From positions 40,148,324 through 40,212,323 of the forward strand of contig JAIOJX010000001.1 of assembly GCA_022376925.1 (NCBI GenBank): a DNA stretch of 64,000 nt, given 5' to 3'. Both the position numbers and the translations under genes were made by a program. The stretch comes from Tragulus kanchil. Its lineage: Eukaryota; Chordata; Mammalia; Artiodactyla; Tragulidae. Below are positions 10,818-22,014 of the stretch, piece after piece. A model generated the notes under the pieces. That model was given only the letters and a program-made list of their open reading frames with translations. It was not told where the DNA came from and did no database searches. Within the stretch, counting starts at the first letter, position 1. Every line of letters starts with the position of its first letter.

Positions 10818-11897
10818 GAGAAAGCTGTTTTTACTAATAAATATCTGCAATAAAATGTTCTAAATTAAATTACTGCAATATTCTTCTGGCATTTTTAACA
10901 AGGATATTGTAAAGAAAAAATGCATTTGTTATTATTCTATTGCTGCATCTTACAATGGAAATATATTTTTCCAGTATAATACATACTAATCCCCAATAAC
11001 TTTAAATTGGTTATATTACCCACTATTTTAATTGTTAAAAATTAAAAGTTAATTAATAAAAATATAATATAAATGAATAATAAAGAATAATTCTATATAT
11101 GTATCTTTTTATGAAATAAAGTCCTAAAAAATCATTTAGTATAAAACAGCAGCAAACCAACTACCCATAGTACCTCAAAACTTTTGGGTTCATCTAAATG
11201 AATTACATGGATTTGATTGAAAGTCATGTTTGCTATTTAGCTTGGGAAAGAAATGAACAGGTGGCTCTCACAACTTCCATATATACTTATATGTCTTAGT
11301 GCTGAGATAATTATTCAAAAATATACATTTTATGGTTGAATTCAAGGTTATTTCTGAATTTGACATTTATGTGTTTAATTATGCATCATCACCCTAAGAT
11401 TAAAATTGTCTTTCTACTTGGTTCAGCAAAGAATATTGCTGATCTACATGTAGAAAAAAACACGTTTTAGCTTATTTTTAACCCTATAAAATTACTTTTT
11501 TTAGAAAATCTGCCACAGTGCTAAAACTGAGCTTTAATCCCTTTTCTGTCTTCTTTTTGTCTTTCATCAGTCTCTGTTGAGTGTTACCTGCAAACAGCTG
11601 TGGATAGATTTTATATCATTTAAAATAAATATTTAAATGCATTTAGACAAATACAGTGAGAAAAAATTCATATTTGCATTGTGGCCAGGGAGATAAAACT
11701 ATCTCATTTCTCATTTCCATTTCAGTCAGCTTTGTAGTAGCAGCTACAGTGTTGGGCTGAAAGGGATTGTGGCTATTCAGTGGTAACCACCAGAAATATG
11801 GAAGGGAAGAGTGAAAGTATACATCCCATGTATTCTCCTTTTCAAGGAAAGTCTTCAAGAGCAGAAAAAGCACAGGTTTTAAAATCAAAGATGCTGT
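10818..11897 (+). repeat. Tandem duplication 3, copy A
   Basis: Repeated as 11898-12987 at offset 1079-1080; both begin gagaaagctg. Near its end copy A has ttttcaaggaaagtcttcaa where copy B has a longer ttttcaggattaggacagaa. The part from 11536 occurs a third time through duplication 4. Confidence 0.95.
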
Positions 11898-12987
11898 GAG
11901 AAAGCTGTTTTACTAATAAATATCTGCAATAAAATGTTCTAAATTAAATTACTGCAATATTCTTCTGGCATTTTTAACAAGGATATTGTAAAGAAAAAAT
12001 GCATTTGTTATTATTCTATTGCTGCATCTTACAATGGAAATATATTTTTCCAGTATAATACATACTAATCCCCAATAACTTTAAATTGGTTATATTACCC
12101 ACTATTTTAATTGTTAAAAATTAAAAGTTAATTAATAAAAATATAATATAAATGAATAATAAAGAATAATTCTATATATGTATCTTTTTATGAAATAAAG
12201 TCCTAAAAAATCATTTAGTATAAAACAGCAGCAAACCAACTACCCATAGTACCTCAAAACTTTTGGGTTCATCTAAATGAATTACATGGATTTGATTGAA
12301 AGTCATGTTTGCTATTTAGCTTGGGAAAGAAATGAACAGGTGGCTCTCACAACTTCCATATATACTTATATGTCTTAGTGCTGAGATAATTATTCAAAAA
12401 TATACATTTTATGGTTGAATTCAAGGTTATTTCTGAATTTGACATTTATGTGTTTAATTATGCATCATCACCCTAAGATTAAAATTGTCTTTCTACTTGG
12501 TTCAGCAAAGAATATTGCTGATCTACATGTAGAAAAAAACACGTTTTAGCTTATTTTTAACCCTATAAAATTACTTTTTTTAGAAAATCTGCCACAGTGC
12601 TAAAACTGAGCTTTAATCCCTTTTCTGTCTTCTTTTTGTCTTTCATCAGTCTCTGTTGAGTGTTACCTGCAAACAGCTGTGGATAGATTTTATATCATTT
12701 AAAATAAATATTTAAATGCATTTAGACAAATACAGTGAGAAAAAATTCATATTTGCATTGTGGCCAGGGAGATAAAACTATCTCATTTCTCATTTCCATT
12801 TCAGTCAGCTTTGTAGTAGCAGCTACAGTGTTGGGCTGAAAGGGATTGTGGCTATTCAGTGGTAACCACCAGAAATATGGAAGGGAAGAGTGAAAGTATA
12901 CATCCCATGTATTCTCCTTTTCAGGATTAGGACAGAATGTCTTCAAGAGCAGAAAAAAGCACAGGTTTTAAAATCAAAGATGCTGTG
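11898..12987 (+). repeat. Tandem duplication 3, copy B
   Basis: Second copy of 10818-11897. It continues into the MIR and CHR-type SINE that copy A lacks because copy A is cut at gatgctgtg. Confidence 0.95.
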
Positions 12988-13490
12988 GTTTGGGCTTCCC
13001 TGGTGGTCCAATGGGTAAGGACACCGCCTTGCAGTGCAAGGGGCGCCGGTTTGATCCCTAGCCTTAGAAGATCCCACGTGCCGCAGAGCGGCTGGACTGA
13101 TGTGTCCAATTACCAAACCGGAGCTCTGGAGCGCATGTGCCCAGAGCTGGTGCTCTGCAACAAGAGAGGCCACTGCGATGGGAGGCCCACACGGGCCAAA
13201 GAACAAAGATGGATGAAAATAGACAAATGAAAGACCAATAGAAGTGGCCCACCCGTCCCCCTCCCTCCCCAACCCCCCAAAAAAAAGAATAAATAAAAAA
13301 AAAAGATGCTTTGGTTCAATCCTTAGTCAAGTTATCTGAACCTTTGAATCTCAGTTTGTACATGGGTAAAATGAATATACAGTGTCTCTGTCAGTGTTTT
13401 AGTGGGTATTAAATGAGAAAACAGAGAATAACTAGCAAAGTGCCTAAACTCTAACCCAGTGCCTCTAGGAAAGGTAGCTATTAGATCAGC
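12945..13490 (+). mobile_element. MIR SINE interrupted by a CHR-type SINE
   Basis: MIR halves at 12945-12990 (agagcagaaaaaagcacagg) and 13302-13490 (gtcaagttatctgaaccttt, ctcagtttgtacatgggtaa, gtgcctaaactctaacccag). The CHR-type SINE sits between them. The same structure is repeated at 14084-14630; a left half alone is seen near 11865-11897. Confidence 0.75.
12991..13301 (+). mobile_element. CHR-type tRNA-Glu SINE, locus 2
   Basis: Full-length forward copy: tRNA-like head ttccctggtggtccaatggg, B-box-like ggtttgatccc, body to aaagaccaatagaagtggcc, then a pyrimidine-rich segment and an (aataa)n tail. The target-site duplication is aaagatgctgtggtt (12976-12990) and aaagatgctttggtt (13302-13316), one mismatch. 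Inserted into a MIR. Confidence 0.9.
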
Positions 13491-13754
13491 ATTAAATATA
13501 CCATTAAATATATTACTACCTCATCCTTAGGTTATCATGTATTTGCAATCACTTGGCAAATTCTTTAAACAGACGTGTTTTACTGAGGGCAGCAGAGAAT
13601 AGATGTAAAATTCTTAGAGTGTTTGAACAGGGAAGAGTAGGACAAAGTAGTATACCATTGAGCAGTTAAATAACTTGAAAGCACTGTTTGCAAGGCAAAG
13701 GAAGAGATAGTGCTTTAGCAATAAGGCCTGAAACAAAGATCTATGTAAGCCAAA

Positions 13755-14899
13755 AATCCCTTTTCTGTCTTCTTTTTGTCTTTCATCAGTCTCTGTTGAG
13801 TGTTACCTGCAAACAGCTGTGGATAGATTTTATATCATTTAAAATAAATATTTAAATGCATTTAGACAAATACAGTGAGAAAAATTCATATTTGCATTGT
13901 GGCCAGGGAGATAAAACTATCTCATTCCTCATTTCCATTTCAGGCAGCTTTGTAGTAGCAGCTACAGTGTTGGGCTGAAAGGGATTGTGGCTATTCAGTG
14001 GTAACCACCAGAAATATGGAAGGGAAGAGTGAAAGTATACATCCCATGTATTCTCCTTTTCAGGATTAGGACAGAATGTCTTCAAGAGCAGAAAAAAGCA
14101 CAGGTTTTAAAATCAAAGATGCTGTGGTTTGGGCTTCCCTGGTGGTCCAATGGGTAAGGACACCGCCTTGCAGTGCAAGGGGCGCCGGTTTGATCCCTAG
14201 CCTTAGAAGATCCCACGTGCCGCAGAGCGGCTGGACTGATGTGTCCAATTACCAAACCGGAGCTCTGGAGCGCATGTGCCCAGAGCTGGTGCTCTGCAAC
14301 AAGAGAGGCCACTGCGATGGGAGGCCCACACGGGCCAAAGAACAAAGATGGATGAAAATAGACAAATGAAAGACCAATAGAAGTGGCCCACCCGTCCCCC
14401 CCCTCCCCCACAAAAACCCCCCCCCAAAAAAGAATAAATAAAAAAAAAAGATGCTTTGGTTCAATCCTTAGTCAAGTTATCTGAACCTTTGAATCTCAGT
14501 TTGTACATGGGTAAAATGAATATACAGTGTCTCTGTCAGTGTTTTAGTGGGTATTAAATGAGAAAACAGAGAATAACTAGCAAAGTGCCTAAACTCTAAC
14601 CCAGTGCCTCTAGGAAAGGTAGCTATTAGATCAGCATTAAATATACCATTAAATATATTACTACCTCATCCTTAGGTTATCATGTATTTGCAATCACTTG
14701 GCAAATTCTTTAAACAGACGTGTTTTACTGAGGGCAGCAGAGAATAGATGTAAAATTCTTAGAGTGTTTGAACAGGGAAGAGTAGGACAAAGTAGTATAC
14801 CATTGAGCAGTTAAATAACTTGAAAGCACTGTTTGCAAGGCAAAGGAAGAGATAGTGCTTTAGCAATAAGGCCTGAAACAGAGTAAGATCTATGTAAGC
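13755..14899 (+). repeat. Tandem duplication 4, copy B
   Basis: Second copy of 12615-13754. It differs mainly in the C/A-rich SINE tail (14391-14440), where homopolymer lengths disagree strongly with 13251-13300, and by scattered substitutions such as tcatttctc/tcattcctc. Confidence 0.95.
14130..14446 (+). mobile_element. CHR-type SINE locus 2, second assembled copy
   Basis: Same insertion as 12991-13301 with the same flanks and target-site duplication (second arm from 14447). Counted as one genomic event. Confidence 0.9.
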
Positions 14900-15319
14900 A
14901 TTTACTAACTAAATTAAAAAAAAACTAGTATCCTCAGCCAATACACTATATAAGTAACAACTCTTAACTACAGAGATGCTGGATTGGTATGTGTGTATCT
15001 TTTTTTGATATCTTCTGTTTCTCTTTTAGTATTGTAACAAGACTCCCACCACTGTGAAGCTAAACACATAGCAACATTTCTCTGACCATAAAATAAAGTT
15101 TTTTCTCATTATTTGGAAAAACTGTTACAGAAAATGAAAATGAAAACCCTACAAAATCCAAAGCCTCTGAACTTCCTTTAAGGAACAATTTATTTATAAT
15201 TAATCAACAAACCGGACACTAGTAGGTTATTTTATTAGAATATACATTTCGACTCAGCATTCTTTTCTTCATTAGTTAGTTGTGAACTGGTGGACGTAGT
15301 TATCTTCTCTAACAACTTT

Positions 15320-15395
15320 AGACTTCTTGAAGAAAGATATGCTTCATTTATTTTGTGAATCCTACAGCACCCGTGCATAGTAGGTACTCAATATA
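15320..15395 (+). mobile_element. L2 LINE 3'-end fragment
   Basis: Degraded L2 3' terminus: acttcttgaagaaag, gaatcctacagcac and gcatagtaggtactcaata. The mariner MITE follows directly at the final caata. Confidence 0.55.
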
Positions 15396-15462
15396 TTGGT
15401 TTGGCACAAAAGTTGATTCGAGTGTTTCTGTTGTGTTTTCTGGAATTTGGGGGCCAACTCAA
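15396..15462 (+). mobile_element. Mariner-type MITE, copy 1
   Basis: 67-b element starting ttggtttggcacaaaagttg and ending ggccaactcaa, with imperfect inverted ends and TA on both sides (15394-15395 and 15463-15464), the target-site duplication of Tc1/mariner elements. Resembles the ruminant mariner family. Confidence 0.7.
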
Positions 15463-17270
15463 TATTTTGTTTAATTCCATAATACATGTTTCTTGCTCTT
15501 GAGAGAGATTAAATATTAGGTTAAAAAGTTTTAATATTAAAAATTGACTAACTATAGATGTCATAATAACAAACTCAATATGAATCTCACATTATTACCG
15601 GACCAGGGCTGGTGATCTGATACATTTTGAAGAACCTTTTCCAGACTCAAAAATCCCTCATTGGTGGTCACTATGCCAGTTCCTCTCAAGCTATATGGCA
15701 TCTCTGTTTGACCTACTGTTCATTACCTAAACTTCTACATGTCAGTTAAACTTCATAGAACTGCAATAAACAGCTTGGTCTAAATAATAATAAATCATAG
15801 TAATGTGAACATTTTGTTATAGCTACTTAACTAACTCTACTGTGACCTCTTCAAATTTGGTATCTCAAATCACTCAAAATTCAGGTCTTGACTTAACAAA
15901 GTAGGATCTTTTAAGTGAAGTAAATTTATATTCCTGATCCCTGGGTAAATTACTTTCCCAGAAATTTTCTGACATTTGAGCCTTCCTTTATGAGTCCTTA
16001 CAAACACTCGGGGCTGCTTCAGCATTAGCTAGGTCTGTATGCTGCATGTTTGTTAGATGCCCATGACACTTTTTGAAATGGCAACCTACCAGTTCTTTTC
16101 TTTTTTTCTTAAAGCTAGCAGTGCTCTGCATTTTCGATTAATGTATTCACAGTCATCTCATGTTTCTCTGCTCTTCTAACTTGGATATTAGCCAAGCTCA
16201 AACTGAGCCTTGCTTGGCTTTGGGAAAACATAAAGCAAGCCTATGCATTCATTAAGACTGAGCAGTATTTCCTGAGGGACTCTTGGAATCGCACCATGTA
16301 GAGTTAAGTGTCTGACCTGAATAGATATAAATGTCAAGTCTACTTCACGTTGACCTCAAGTCAAAAGAGTAATAAAAGGTGATCCCATTTATAGATTTTT
16401 TTTGAAAAAAATGGAATTGCTGCTGTGTGTAGCTATCATTATCCACATGTACAGTGTATCCTTTATCACATAGAAGTAGTGTCCCATTTTCAATGTCAGA
16501 GGGGAGTCCTCCAACTTTAAATATTATATTTCTCAGAGTCTTAGATGTTCCTATGTTGGCCCTTCTATGAGTGCTAGAGTCATGAAACCAAATATTTTCA
16601 TACAAAATTATCTTTGAAATTTACATAGCAATAATAAAAATGAAATATTTTTAGAGATATATATTTACAGGGGTATATCTTGTTATACTCCGAGCATATC
16701 TTATTTAAGGATATCTTCCTGGGTTCTGAATATATTATATAGTCCAGAGATAGATAATTTCAATTATTATATACATTTATTTTTAATTCTAGTTGAAATT
16801 TCCAGGACAAAGCATTATTATATCCAGAAACTATATTATATAACAAACCATATTCTGAAATAAGCCATATTTCTAAAGAACACAAAATTCATCCCAACAC
16901 AAATTAGTATAGAAGAAAAAATAGACATAGACATAGACATTACAGTGCCAGAGTAGCAATATGTTTACTACAGTCCAGCATCTCTTGTAGGTAGAGTATC
17001 TTTACAAATTGATTTTCTTTGTAATGACTTGGCTAGGTTGGTTTAGCATTAGAATTGTCACTCTTGGCAATCCGTTCTAGTCTCTTTATAATCCAGTACC
17101 TAGTGTAGGAGCTTAAAGTAAAAAGAGTAAAAGAAAATTTGTTTGCCCATATTATCATGATTGAAAGGTCTAGGTGTTGCTCAGTTCAGGTTTATTTTTA
17201 AAAGTTGGTTAGTGAAATCATCTTGTTTTAAAATTTTATATTTGTAAAGTATAAATTATTAATTTTTAAC

Positions 17271-18373
17271 TTAAAGTATTTTAAAGTTATCCTATCTATA
17301 TATAATCTCTGATTTAAAATCACAATAGTTTCAAAAATATGATATCACTTTCATCAATTGGAAAATGCTCAGGAAAATAATATTCATGCCTTCTCAGTCA
17401 CATTAAAAGTATGTAAATAAATTTATACTACAGAAAACTTGTGTTTGCTTTTTAGGAGGAAAAAGTGATTGTAATAAAAAATGACATATCCTGATTTTTA
17501 TGTTTCTATTTTAGTTCCCTCCATAGTGTCGAGTTTATAATGCTTTGCTCCTGGAATCTCCAGACATCATTGTTGGTTTCCATTATGTCTAAACTCCCAC
17601 CTTCACAGGTTCTGAAATAATCTGACCCTAGCGTAGGGGAAATAAAAAGTCCAGTAATTCCTAGATCATCAGCTTCCTTATCACTGAGCCAACTTCTTGC
17701 CTGTCCTTTTTCTTTTTTTGGCCACTTCTATTGGTCTTTCATTTATCTATTTTCATCCATCTTTGTTCTTTGGCCTGTGTGGGTCTCCCATCACAGTGGC
17801 CTCTCTTGTTGCAGAGCACCAGCTCTGGGCACATGCGCTGCAGAGCTCTGCCTCTGTAGCTGGACACATCAATCCAGCCGCTCCATGGCATGATATCTTC
17901 CCAGGCCAGGGATCGAACTGGCACCCCTTGCACTGCAAGGTGATGTCCTTACCACTGGACCACCAGGGAAGCCCTGCTTGTTCAGTTTTGAACTGATGCT
18001 TTGTTCCCAAACTTTGGTTCTTGTGTTCTTTCTTGTGATCAAAGAATCACCTTCTTCTAAAGTTGCCTTCATTGGATATCTGTTTTGTTTCCCATGCCTG
18101 AGTTCTAGCTTTGTTACCCATGTTATCCAGCAACTTGGGTTCTATTTTGCTTGTTGGTCCTTCCAATTTTCTATAAACTTCTACCACTATACCATGATCT
18201 TAACATTTGTGTGACCACTGCCTGTTGTCAGAATTCTAGGACAAGAATCTGCATACCTGAAAAATGTTTAGCCTTCGACTCCTTGAAAAATTATCCTAAT
18301 TTGTTGCTTGTTTCTAGACACCATTAGACCTTTCAGATATAAATTTCCTATTTTTCCACTTGTCTATACTTCT
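17271..18373 (+). repeat. Tandem duplication 5, copy A
   Basis: Repeated as 18374-19480 at a constant offset of 1103; both open ttaaagtattttaaag. I saw no difference between the copies over the compared sections. Confidence 0.95.
17707..17974 (-). mobile_element. CHR-type tRNA-Glu SINE, locus 3
   Basis: Reverse copy from head gggcttccctggtggtccag (17974 downward) through gttcgatccctggcctggga, body and aagaccaatagaagtggcc to the T-run at 17707. The 3' C-rich tail is missing. Predicted frames here are SINE read-through. Confidence 0.9.
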
Positions 18374-19480
18374 TTAAAGTATTTTAAAGTTATCCTATCT
18401 ATATATAATCTCTGATTTAAAATCACAATAGTTTCAAAAATATGATATCACTTTCATCAATTGGAAAATGCTCAGGAAAATAATATTCATGCCTTCTCAG
18501 TCACATTAAAAGTATGTAAATAAATTTATACTACAGAAAACTTGTGTTTGCTTTTTAGGAGGAAAAAGTGATTGTAATAAAAAATGACATATCCTGATTT
18601 TTATGTTTCTATTTTAGTTCCCTCCATAGTGTCGAGTTTATAATGCTTTGCTCCTGGAATCTCCAGACATCATTGTTGGTTTCCATTATGTCTAAACTCC
18701 CACCTTCACAGGTTCTGAAATAATCTGACCCTAGCGTAGGGGAAATAAAAAGTCCAGTAATTCCTAGATCATCAGCTTCCTTATCACTGAGCCAACTTCT
18801 TGCCTGTCCTTTTTCTTTTTTTGGCCACTTCTATTGGTCTTTCATTTATCTATTTTCATCCATCTTTGTTCTTTGGCCTGTGTGGGTCTCCCATCACAGT
18901 GGCCTCTCTTGTTGCAGAGCACCAGCTCTGGGCACATGCGCTGCAGAGCTCTGCCTCTGTAGCTGGACACATCAATCCAGCCGCTCCATGGCATGATATC
19001 TTCCCAGGCCAGGGATCGAACTGGCACCCCTTGCACTGCAAGGTGATGTCCTTACCACTGGACCACCAGGGAAGCCCTGCTTGTTCAGTTTTGAACTGAT
19101 GCTTTGTTCCCAAACTTTGGTTCTTGTGTTCTTTCTTGTGATCAAAGAATCACCTTCTTCTAAAGTTGCCTTCATTGGATATCTGTTTTGTTTCCCATGC
19201 CTGAGTTCTAGCTTTGTTACCCATGTTATCCAGCAACTTGGGTTCTATTTTGCTTGTTGGTCCTTCCAATTTTCTATAAACTTCTACCACTATACCATGA
19301 TCTTAACATTTGTGTGACCACTGCCTGTTGTCAGAATTCTAGGACAAGAATCTGCATACCTGAAAAATGTTTAGCCTTCGACTCCTTGAAAAATTATCCT
19401 AATTTGTTGCTTGTTTCTAGACACCATTAGACCTTTCAGATATAAATTTCCTATTTTTCCACTTGTCTATACTTCTTTAA
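18374..19480 (+). repeat. Tandem duplication 5, copy B
   Basis: Second copy of 17271-18373. The junction lies in cttctttaa, shared by the end of copy A and the unique continuation after copy B. Confidence 0.95.
18810..19077 (-). mobile_element. CHR-type SINE locus 3, second assembled copy
   Basis: The 17707-17974 insertion again, at offset 1103. Confidence 0.9.
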
Positions 19481-19867
19481 TTTGTTGTTCCACATTACCT
19501 TCTACCTTTCCAGTCTCTAATTCTCAGTCATTCAGCTTCTGGGTTATCCCCTCCATAAATAAGGGTTTGCATCTTCATTGAATTAGTAATAACTGATAAC
19601 TGATATATTTAACATCATCTAATAACTCATAAGTATAAAATAGTGCCAATTAAAATACCCTTTAAACAAATAGTTTGTAGTGATATTTTTAGCCTCATTA
19701 GCTGGACTATTTAAGCATAATTTATTAGCAATTTGTTATAATTAAGGCTTTATAATTTTGTCTCATCAAAGAAAAAAGCCTCTTAAAATAAATTTTGGTT
19801 ACTACTTCAAAGGCATACTTTTCCATAATTTCATTGTACGTCAACTGGAATGGTGCAATGCCAGATG

Positions 19868-19955
19868 ATTTCCTCATGTATAAAATGGTATCACTATGAT
19901 TTCAACAAGAGATGATACATGCAGTGTGCACAGAACCTGGCACATAGTAAAGCTT
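19868..19955 (+). mobile_element. MIR SINE fragment
   Basis: cctcatgtataaaatggtat and cacagaacctggcacatagt are MIR landmarks. Repeated at 20951-21038. Confidence 0.6.
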
Positions 19956-20205
19956 CATTACTTTGGCCACCTGATCCAAAGAGCTGACTCATTGGAAAAG
20001 ACCCTTGTGCTGGGAAAGATTGAAGGCAAAAGGAGAAGAGGGCAGCAGAGGATGAAATGGTTAGATAGCATCACCGACTCAATGGACATGAACTTGAACA
20101 AATTCTAGGAGATAGTATAGGACAGGGAAGTCTGGCCTGCTTCAATCCATGCGGTCACAAAGAGTCGGATATGACTTAGTAACTGAACAACAACAAAACC
20201 ACAAC
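19956..20205 (+). mobile_element. BovB LINE 3' fragment
   Basis: Forward BovB 3' end with tactttggccacctgatcc, attggaaaagacccttgtgc, gggaaagattgaaggcaaaa and actcaatggacatgaacttg, ending in a caacaacaaaac tail. Confidence 0.9.
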
Positions 20206-20251
20206 AAACACTTAAAATGTTAGCTAACAATAGCACTATTAGAAATTCATG

Positions 20252-20472
20252 GGCTTTCCTAGTAGCTCAGTGGTAAGGAATTCACCTGCCAGTGCAGGGA
20301 CACAAGTCCGACCCCTGATCCAGGAGGATCCCACATGCTGTGGAGCAACTAAGCCTGTGAGACACAACTATGGAGCCTGTGCTCTAGAGCATTGGAGCCA
20401 CAATTATTGAGCCCATGTGCCCTAGAACCCGAGGTTCCACGAGGGAAGTCACTGCAACAAGAAGTCTGCTCA
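20252..20472 (+). mobile_element. CHR-2-like SINE, first assembled copy (cut short)
   Basis: 5' part of the outer SINE at 21335-22014, with the left target-site copy agaaattcatg at 20241-20251. The right half is missing because copy A of duplication 6 stops inside the nested SINE. Confidence 0.8.
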
Positions 20473-20680
20473 GGGCTTCCCTTGGTGGTCCAGTGGGTAA
20501 GGACACCGCCTTGTAGTGCAAGGCGCGGTTCGATCCCTGGCCTGGGAAGATCCCACGTGCAGCGGGCGGTTGGACTGATGTGTCCAATTACCGAGCCAGA
20601 GCTCTATAGCGCATGCGCCCACAGCCGGCGCTCAGTAACGACAGACGCCACTGTGATGGGAGGCCCATAGGAGCCAATAA
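20473..20680 (+). mobile_element. Nested CHR-type SINE, first assembled copy (cut short)
   Basis: Corresponds to 21557-21770; ends at ggcccataggagcca where the assembly jumps back. Contains several deletions in the head not seen in the other two copies. Confidence 0.85.
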
Positions 20681-20686
20681 CTGCTA

Positions 20687-21770
20687 TATATTTAACATCA
20701 CCCAATAACTCATAAGTATAAAATAGTGCCAATTAAAATACCCTTTAAACAAATAGTTTGTAGTGATATTTTTAGCCTCATTAGCTGGACTATTTAAGCA
20801 TAATTTATTAGCAATTTGTTATAATTAAGGCTTTATAATTTTGTCTCATCAAAGAAAAAAGCCTCTTAAAATAAATTTTGGTTACTACTTCAAAGGCATA
20901 CTTTTCCATAATTTCATTGTACGTCAACTGGAATGGTGCAATGCCAGATGATTTCCTCATGTATAAAATGGTATCACTATGATTTCAACAAGAGATGATA
21001 CATGCAGTGTGCACAGAACCTGGCACATAGTAAAGCTTCATTACTTTGGCCACCTGATCCAAAGAGCTGACTCATTGGAAAAGACCCTTGTGCTGGGAAA
21101 GATTGAAGGCAAAAGGAGAAGAGGGCAGCAGAGGATGAAATGGTTAGATAGCATCACCGACTCAATGGACATGAACTTGAACAAATTCTAGGAGATAGTA
21201 TAGGACAGGGAAGTCTGGCCTGCTTCAATCCATGCGGTCACAAAGAGTCGGATATGACTTAGTAACTGAACAACAACAAAACCACAACAAACACTTAAAA
21301 TGTTAGCTAACAATAGCACTATTAGAAATTCATGGGCTTCCCTGGTAGCTCAGTGGTAAGGAGTTCACCTGCCAGTGCAGGGAACATGAGTTCAATCCCT
21401 GATCCAGGAGGATCCCACATGCTGTGGAGCAACTAAGCCTGTGAGACACAACTATGGAGCCTGTGCTCTAGAGCATTGGAGCCACAATTATTGAGCCCAT
21501 GTGCCCTAGAACCCGAGGTTCCACGAGGGAAGTCACTGCAACAAGAAGTCTGCTCAGGGCTTCCCTTGGTGGTCCAGTGGGTAAGGACACCGCCTTGTAG
21601 TGCAAGGGGCGCCGGTTCGATCCCTGGCCTGGGAAGATCCCACGTGCCGCGGAGCGGTTGGACTGATGTGTCCAATTACCGAGCCAGAGCTCTATAGCGC
21701 ATGCGCCCACAGCCGGCGCTCAGTAACGACAGACGCCACTGTGATGGGAGGCCCATAGGAGCCAAAGAAC
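20687..21770 (+). repeat. Tandem duplication 6, copy B
   Basis: Second copy of 19604-20680. The SINE broken off at gcccataggagccaa in copy A is complete here. Confidence 0.95.
21039..21288 (+). mobile_element. BovB 3' fragment, second assembled copy
   Basis: Same insertion as 19956-20205, at offset 1083. Confidence 0.9.
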
Positions 21771-22014
21771 AAAGACGGATGAACATAGAGAAGCGAAAGA
21801 CCAATAGAAGTGGCCTGCCTGCTCCCCTCCCTCCCCAACCAGACCCCCGCCCAAAATAAATAAATAAATAAATCTTTTAAAAAAATAAAATAAAAAAGTA
21901 GTCTGCTCACCTCAACTAGATACTAGCCCCCACTCCCTGCAGCTAGAGAAGAGCCTGCAGCATCAATGAAAACCCAGAATAACCAAAAATAAATAAATAA
22001 ATTCAATTAAAAAA
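21335..22014 (+). mobile_element. CHR-2-like SINE hosting a nested SINE
   Basis: Forward element starting ggcttccctggtagctcagt, with gagcctgtgctctagagc and the ctagagaagagcctgcag module, ending in (aaat)n. Its 11-b target-site duplication agaaattcatg is exact (21324-21334 and 22015-22025). The second SINE (21557-21899) is inserted within it, which fixes relative age. Confidence 0.85.

Larger units (their letters stand above)
12615..13754 (+). repeat. Tandem duplication 4, copy A
   Basis: Repeated as 13755-14899 (offset 1139-1140, starting aatcccttttctgtc). It overlaps copy B of duplication 3, so aatcccttttctgtc occurs three times, at 11536, 12615 and 13755. Copy A ends gaaacaaagatctatgtaag; copy B has gaaacagagtaagatctatg. 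Confidence 0.95.
14900..17270. other. Longest unduplicated, repeat-poor stretch of the left half
   Basis: AT-rich, with only the L2 and mariner fragments at 15320-15462 recognised and a short (atagac)n run near 16920. An 86-codon reverse frame (16345-16605) has no recognisable domain. Nothing else supported. Confidence 0.55.
19604..20680 (+). repeat. Tandem duplication 6, copy A
   Basis: Repeated as 20687-21770 at offset 1083. Most of the length is identical, but differences cluster in the SINE at 20252-20330 and 20521-20575, where copy A reads aggcgcggttcgatccc and copy B aggggcgccggttcgatccc. Copy A looks like a lower-quality consensus. Confidence 0.95.

Noticed and set aside
21557..21640. 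tRNA-Glu-like gene head
   Set aside because: A/B-box-like words belong to the SINE promoter; there is no full cloverleaf or anticodon stem, so not a tRNA gene.
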